Shown here: in pieces, positions 58,806 through 64,000 of the stretch
How positions within the stretch are numbered: position 1 is the stretch's first letter
How the letters are laid out: each line of letters begins with the position of its first letter
DNA from: Granulosicoccus antarcticus IMCC3135
GTDB taxonomy: Bacteria > Pseudomonadota > Gammaproteobacteria > Granulosicoccales > Granulosicoccaceae
Direction of reading: 5' to 3'
DNA length: 64,000 nucleotides
Assembly: GCF_002215215.1 (NCBI RefSeq)
Contig: NZ_CP018632.1
Span: 5,886,501-5,950,500 of the forward strand
Position numbers and translations under genes: made by a program
Notes under the pieces: generated by a model
Seen by the model: only the letters and a program-made list of their open reading frames with translations
Told to the model about the DNA's origin: nothing
Database searches by the model: none

Positions 58806-61800
58806 TGGTCGGACTCCTTGGATCCCGAGGTACTTTGCGAATTTTCGCTGTCATTAGCGAGATCTTTTTCGACATCTGAACCAGCCTCGGAACGATCAGT
58901 AATGATGTCTTCGAGCGAATCATCCTGTTCACCACCCTCTTCACTCTCATCGGCATAATTCAATACCGGCAATGGGTCAATGAACTGCCAGGCTGGTAGC
59001 GAGGACAATACAGAGCTGAGAAGCACTCCCCCTCTCACCATCCAGGCAACATACCCAACTGAGAGGCCCGTCGTTACCGCAACACTTGAGGCAACTGTGA
59101 CCTGGCGGAAGAGCTTGGAACTATCGCTATCTTTGCGTATGTCATCAAGGCTCTCGGTGAATTCATAAGATGACAGCAAATTTCCAATTTCCAGACTCAA
59201 CTGATCAAGCTCGAAAGACGCTGTCAGCAACCCAGGTACAGCCACACTTTGCAACATCTTGATCATGAAATTAATCTGTTCCGAACTAACCGCCTCACTA
59301 CTACCTTTGGAGTTTTCCGAAACAGGCAAGTAGGCTATGTCATCGCTAGCTGTAAGAGAATCATCCGTTAATTCGTCACCAGACGACGCTTCGATATCAC
59401 TCATTGAATCGTCCACTACTTCTTCTGGGGGAATACCGGCGCTTTGTATGGTAGTGAAAAGTGAAGAGAATTCGTCATCAGTCGAAGCAGCTATAGATTG
59501 AGGAGATAGACCAACAACAGAAGAACTATCAATCGGAAAATCGGTGATGGACTCAGAAAGATCCGTTCGTGGCGGGACTCCTGCTGCAAGTTGAGGCGGT
59601 ATATAGGTGAATGAGACATCGGCAAAAACAGGACCCTGATTCGATGTTCCGTCACTCACCGTTACGTTGTATGAAGGAGCAACTTCATCACCATCATCAA
59701 AAAACACAACGTTGCCAGCGATCAACTGAGTATGAGTAAAGTCACTGATGCTGGTGCCCGGCTCTGTGTTCAATTCGAACTGTCCGCCGCTGACTGCCGA
59801 CACCATAAAGACCAAGTCCTCGTCATCATTATCGATATCACTGTATGACAACATATCGCCTGTCAATATAACGGTGTCGCCAGAACTCAAAACCATCCAG
59901 TTTTCAGTGAGAACTGGACTGTCATTAACTGCCGATACAAAAAGCCTGAAGTCATATGCAACACTGGCCATGCTGTCGTCTATGGCAACTACTCGAATAC
60001 TGAGTGTACCGCTATCCGAATTCAGCGGCGTACCTGAGAACGTTTGCGAGACTGGATCGAACCTCAACCAAAGTGGTAATTGGCTGGTACCAACTTGGGA
60101 TACCGAGTATGTCAATCTGTCATCATTGTCAATATCGTGAAACGTTGCCTCTGGAAGCTGAAAATTGAATGCGATGCCTTCAGTTGCGATCTGATCAGCA
60201 ATAGGATTGAGCAGTCGGGGAACATCATTTTCAGGTGTAACCGTCCAAGCGAACGTATCGGTAGATACGGCTCCGACAGAATCATCGACACTGAAATCGA
60301 TATTATCACTGGTGGTCTCAGAACCATCGTGATCGTAGGTGATGCGACTATTATCGATGTCATCCTGCGTAAAAGTGTCGTTTTCTACCAGTGCAATACC
60401 ATTGAGATTGATAAACCCACTCTGCGGTACCGCTGTCACGGTATAGACAGTCTCCACAGCGGTATTGTCCACATCGGTTGTATTGAGCATCGCAGCCGTC
60501 ACGGTGTTGCCCATACTGCCCTCAGCGACTGTCGCGCCAGCATTGATTGCCACCTCCTGTTCCATATTGGAGACAGGAGCATCTACTTGTAGACTGAAAC
60601 TGAATTCCGATGTATTACCATTGGAGTCAGTAATCGTTGCAGTTATGTAGTCACCAATGTCCACATTTGCAGACAGAATATGATTGATCGAGGCGTTTCC
60701 CGATCTATCAGTAACAAAGTCTACAAAACCGAGAAACGTACTTTCTTCCTGAGCGCTCCCTGAGTTTTTAAAGTACTCGACTCTCAGTGGCTCAAGGCTC
60801 AATGTTGCGTCACCATAGGAGCCTGCGATCGTGACGGATGAGCCGCTATTGGTTACAACAGAATCCATATTGACGCTCTGACGGCTTGAGTTGCCGCTAA
60901 GCAGATCGATTCCAATACCGCTGTTTGAATGAATCGAATTTCCCAGTATCGCGTTGCCTGTCGATACGACTCCGACAACCTGAACTCCTGGTCCGGTGTT
61001 ATGAGCGATCAAATTACCTGCACCAGTGAGCGTGCCGCCAATAGTATTGCTCGCCCCACCGATGATATTGATTCCCCCGTGATTGCCATCAGGAGTCGTT
61101 CCATCTGTATGCAGACCCAGATAGTTGCCAGTGATCAGGCTGTTGTCGGAATACACGACTATTGCACCCAGCGAGCCCACATCATTGAAGCCTGTGATTG
61201 ACAGGCCCATGATCGTACTACCGTCACTTCCCTCGTTTAGCACTAACCCGTCAACAACGCCAATGGCTACACTCCCATCAAGCTGAACGACAGGCGTGGC
61301 CACAAAACCCGTCTGGGTCGTCGCATCAAGCAAAACGGAGTCCGTAATTGTCGGCAATGCGGCAATTGACATAATCCTGAATTCGCCATTACCGCTGAGA
61401 TTGTAGTTACTGTCGCTGGTTGGAATGGTAAATTGACTGCTATTCATGCCATGCAACGTATTGTCAATTGAGTTGCTGTTGAACAAGAACTGTCGCAGCG
61501 AGCCCTGAATCGAAGATCCGGATGCGACTCCATCGTCACCGGTGTTGCTAATCACATTGAAGCTGAACCCGGCATCGACGCTCGATACGTTGCTACCCGA
61601 AACGATCACACGGGTGACATGTTGGGCGCTTGTCAAAGCAGTTGCATTGTCCGAATTTTCGCTCTGCATCCCTCCGTAGAACGCACCTGCCGACGCGCTA
61701 TATGAATAATTTCCGGTATAAGAAACGCTGCCGGCTCCGCCAAAGGTCTGTTCGGCCCAAGCCTCACCCGATAAATACCCAGCGTTGAAACCAGCATTCG

Positions 61801-64000
61801 GATCAATCGTAGCTGAATCAACCACAACCCAATAGGTTGCATTACTCAGTCCGGTAAAAACATAATTGCCACTACCGTCGGTGACGCCGGAGGTAACAAA
61901 AGAATCGGCAGCATCAATCTGGCCAGCCACGGTTCCATCATCAAGATACAGGCCGACGTCAACCCCATCCGACCCCGTACCATCATCAAGAACGTCACCA
62001 TCACCATCGATGTCTTCGTATACTGTGCCCGAAATACTCAAACCGACAACTGTCACTTGATGCGCTGGAATTTCGTTTTGCAGATGAGTTCCATCTTTGT
62101 CGATTGCCGATGCCAGGATGTTATATGTGAATCCGACTTCGGTGTATGTGTGACTGACTGACGACGGATTTCCTGCGAATGCTTGAATCTCGCCATCGCC
62201 CCAGTTGATCGTCCAACTCGTGATGACGTCGTTCCCAGGATCAACTGCGGAAAGACTCAGGGTATAGCTGTTTCCTACGATGACAGAGCCTGTGCCCGTT
62301 GTCGTCAGGGTCGGAGCTACGTTTTCGATGATAAGCGTTGTCGTTGATTCGTGAGTGGCGCCTAGATCATCGATAACTTGCAAGCCGATGGTATGGTTTC
62401 TACCACCAACATCTCCGTCGTCCAGCCCCATACTGACAAGCGTATTCCAGGTGATCGTGGGGGAATCTGTGACAGAGATGAAATCGTCATAATTCAGATC
62501 GTTGTTCAAGTCCCACTTGTACTGAATAATTGAACCATCAGAATCGTTCGACGAACTTGCGTCTAAAGTCAGATCATCGCCTTCACTGATCGTGTAGGAC
62601 CCACCAGCACTGGAGTGTGGCACGTCGTTAACCGGCGTTACCTCCAGAGTAATCGTACCGTTCAGTGCAGCGCTGGCATCTTCATTACCATCATCAATAC
62701 TGACACTGATCATCGTATCGATATCATTGTTGGCAACCGGATTGAACTCCAGATTAGCCAACGCCGCATTCACCTCAGCAACCGTACCAGTCTTCGTCCA
62801 GATGCCAGTACCCACGATATAACTCGCCCCGTCAGTCGCACTCAAAGAACCCGCTGCGGTATTGGCCACCGTCAACGTCGCTGTGATCTGTTCTGCTGTA
62901 TCAACATCGCTGACAACAATGTCGGTGATCAAAACGCTGGCCTCGCCTTCTGTGTAGGCGCTGGTGCTGCTCAGATTCGTCGCTGCAGGTGCATCATTGA
63001 CCGGCGTCACCTCCAGCGTAATCGTTCCAGTGAGAGCACCGCTGGCATCTTCATTACCGTCATCAATACTGACGCTGATCGTCGTATCGACATCATTATT
63101 GGCAGCCGGATTGAACTCCAGATTAGCCAGCGCCGTATTCACCTCAGCAACCGTACCAGTCTTCGTCCAGATGCCAGTACCCACGGTATAACTCGCCCCG
63201 TCAGTCGCACTCAAAGAACCCGCCGCGGTATTGGCCAGCGTCAACGTCGCTGTGATCTGTTCTGCTGTGTCTACATCGCTGACCACAATATCGGTAATCA
63301 AGACGCTAGCATCGCCTTCTGTGTAGGCGCTGGTACTGGTCAGATTCGTCGCTGCAGGCGCATCATTAACCGGCGTCACGTCCAACGTAATCGTACCGTT
63401 CAGTGCAGCGCTGGTATCTTCATCACCATCTTCAATGCTGACACTAATGGTCGTGTCTACATCATTATCCGTCATCGGAGAAAACACCAGGCCGGCCAGC
63501 GCCGCATTCACCTCAGCAACCGTACCAGTCTTCGTCCAGATGCCAGTACCCACGGTATAACTCGCCCCGTCAGTCGCACTCAAAGAACCCGCCGCGGTAT
63601 CGGCCAGCGTCATCGTCGCCGTAATCACCTCGCCCTTATCAACGTCACTCACCACAATATCGGTAATCAAGACGCTGGAATCGCCTTCTGTGTAAAGGCT
63701 GGTGCTGGTCAGATTCGTCGCTGCAGGCGCATCATTAACTGGCGTCACCTCCAGCGTAATCGTTCCAGTGAGAGCACCGCTGGTATCTTCATCACCATCA
63801 TCAATGCTGACACTAATGGTCGTATCGACATCATTATTGGCAGCCGGATTGAACTCCAGATTAGCCAGCGCCGCATTCACATCAGCAACCGTGCCGGACA
63901 TCGACCACACACCGGTGCCCACGGTATAGCTCGCCCCGCCAGTCGCACTCAAGGAACCCGCGGCGGTATTGGCCAGCGTCAACGTTGCCGTAATCTCCTC
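58802..64000 (-). CDS. Giant cadherin/PKD/beta-helix surface protein with C-terminal membrane segment (5' end outside window)
   Basis: The 1732 residues present begin inside tandem 123-residue cadherin-like repeats (to about residue 460, counted from the window edge). PKD-like domains follow (460-650), then a Cna-B/SdrD-like domain (I-S-G-T-V-Y-E-D-I-D-G-D-G-D, about 655-755). A right-handed beta-helix comes next (about 820-1020: LIAHNTGPGVQ and similar rungs), then cadherin-like and dystroglycan-type domains. Near the C-terminus is a hydrophobic stretch, TTGLSVGYVAWMVRGGVLLS, then LSSLPAWQFIDPLPVL and a very acidic tail of about 60 residues. I recall this membrane/PAW/DPLPVL ending in other giant repeat proteins. 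The signal peptide would be upstream. It is coupled to the kinase gene. Confidence 0.9.
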   Translation of the reverse strand, partial: EEITATLTLANTAAGSLSATGGASYTVGTGVWSMSGTVADVNAALANLEFNPAANNDVDTTISVSIDDGDEDTSGALTGTITLEVTPVNDAPAATNLTSTSLYTEGDSSVLITDIVVSDVDKGEVITATMTLADTAAGSLSATDGASYTVGTGIWTKTGTVAEVNAALAGLVFSPMTDNDVDTTISVSIEDGDEDTSAALNGTITLDVTPVNDAPAATNLTSTSAYTEGDASVLITDIVVSDVDTAEQITATLTLANTAAGSLSATDGASYTVGTGIWTKTGTVAEVNTALANLEFNPAANNDVDTTISVSIDDGNEDASGALTGTITLEVTPVNDAPAATNLSSTSAYTEGEASVLITDIVVSDVDTAEQITATLTVANTAAGSLSATDGASYIVGTGIWTKTGTVAEVNAALANLEFNPVANNDIDTMISVSIDDGNEDASAALNGTITLEVTPVNDVPHSSAGGSYTISEGDDLTLDASSSNDSDGSIIQYKWDLNNDLNYDDFISVTDSPTITWNTLVSMGLDDGDVGGRNHTIGLQVIDDLGATHESTTTLIIENVAPTLTTTGTGSVIVGNSYTLSLSAVDPGNDVITSWTINWGDGEIQAFAGNPSSVSHTYTEVGFTYNILASAIDKDGTHLQNEIPAHQVTVVGLSISGTVYEDIDGDGDVLDDGTGSDGVDVGLYLDDGTVAGQIDAADSFVTSGVTDGSGNYVFTGLSNATYWVVVDSATIDPNAGFNAGYLSGEAWAEQTFGGAGSVSYTGNYSYSASAGAFYGGMQSENSDNATALTSAQHVTRVIVSGSNVSSVDAGFSFNVISNTGDDGVASGSSIQGSLRQFLFNSNSIDNTLHGMNSSQFTIPTSDSNYNLSGNGEFRIMSIAALPTITDSVLLDATTQTGFVATPVVQLDGSVAIGVVDGLVLNEGSDGSTIMGLSITGFNDVGSLGAIVVYSDNSLITGNYLGLHTDGTTPDGNHGGINIIGGASNTIGGTLTGAGNLIAHNTGPGVQVVGVVSTGNAILGNSIHSNSGIGIDLLSGNSSRQSVNMDSVVTNSGSSVTIAGSYGDATLSLEPLRVEYFKNSGSAQEESTFLGFVDFVTDRSGNASINHILSANVDIGDYITATITDSNGNTSEFSFSLQVDAPVSNMEQEVAINAGATVAEGSMGNTVTAAMLNTTDVDNTAVETVYTVTAVPQSGFINLNGIALVENDTFTQDDIDNSRITYDHDGSETTSDNIDFSVDDSVGAVSTDTFAWTVTPENDVPRLLNPIADQIATEGIAFNFQLPEATFHDIDNDDRLTYSVSQVGTSQLPLWLRFDPVSQTFSGTPLNSDSGTLSIRVVAIDDSMASVAYDFRLFVSAVNDSPVLTENWMVLSSGDTVILTGDMLSYSDIDNDDEDLVFMVSAVSGGQFELNTEPGTSISDFTHTQLIAGNVVFFDDGDEVAPSYNVTVSDGTSNQGPVFADVSFTYIPPQLAAGVPPRTDLSESITDFPIDSSSVVGLSPQSIAASTDDEFSSLFTTIQSAGIPPEEVVDDSMSDIEASSGDELTDDSLTASDDIAYLPVSENSKGSSEAVSSEQINFMIKMLQSVAVPGLLTASFELDQLSLEIGNLLSSYEFTESLDDIRKDSDSSKLFRQVTVASSVAVTTGLSVGYVAWMVRGGVLLSSVLSSLPAWQFIDPLPVLNYADESEEGGEQDDSLEDIITDRSEAGSDVEKDLANDSENSQSTSGSKESDQ
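62613..64000 (-). repeat. Tandem 369-base repeats (123-residue cadherin-like units)
   Basis: Marker sequence GCTGCAGG recurs at 62982, 63351 and 63720, an exact period of 369 bases. At least three full units and part of a fourth are present, and the array runs past the window. Units are highly alike in DNA. Confidence 0.92.

Overview
The window looks like a chromosome segment of a marine, Gram-negative gammaproteobacterium with moderate G+C. The signs are EF-P with EpmA, HflK/HflC, ParC, DapC/DapD, OmpA-type outer-membrane proteins, TRAP transporters and calcium-binding surface repeats. A large-genome member of the Granulosicoccaceae or a related Chromatiales-like lineage would fit, but that placement is inference from gene content. 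I found no rRNA, tRNA, CRISPR array, transposase or phage genes.

Layout. 1-12 kb is housekeeping: prmB (cut by the window edge), a SCO1 copper chaperone, psd, a small HExxH protein coupled to epmA, efp, htpX, parC, pgi, a glyoxalase-like protein and a DASS dicarboxylate symporter. 12-15 kb is accessory: an A+T-richer PD-(D/E)XK-like orphan, an AraC regulator divergent from a cytochrome P460, and a small outer-membrane barrel. 15-25 kb is a ten-gene minus-strand operon behind a LacI-family regulator and a perfect LacI-type operator. It encodes a TRAP transporter, an HpsN-like dehydrogenase, both subunits of sulfopyruvate decarboxylase, an FMN hydroxyacid oxidase, an SDR and a zinc alcohol dehydrogenase. 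Together these read as a route for 2,3-dihydroxypropane-1-sulfonate (DHPS) to sulfoacetaldehyde; Xsc is not in the window. 25-37 kb holds a membrane-anchored TAXI protein behind hflK-hflC, a Tat-exported dienelactone hydrolase, a DUF1415 gene, dapC-dapD, a periplasmic rhodanese, a divergent oxyR/dps pair and an acyl-CoA synthetase. It ends in a scar where a divergent lysR/VOC gene pair appears to have lost both 5' ends in one deletion.

37-64 kb is dominated by two giant surface proteins. The first (5467 aa) carries TSP3, FG-GAP, lectin, LamG, Calx-beta and cadherin-like domains. It then contains a C-terminal-sorting-like segment, an internal signal-peptide-like segment, an eight-strand-type barrel and an OmpA peptidoglycan-binding domain, with a strong internal ribosome-binding site at the junction. 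The second (at least 1732 aa, running off the right edge) is a cadherin/PKD/beta-helix protein with a membrane segment near its C-terminus. It is translationally coupled (ATGA overlap) to a hybrid histidine kinase with two Hpt domains, followed by a receiver/degenerate-GGDEF/EAL protein. This gives a compact surface protein - phosphorelay - cyclic-di-GMP module, the best candidate here for an undescribed system.
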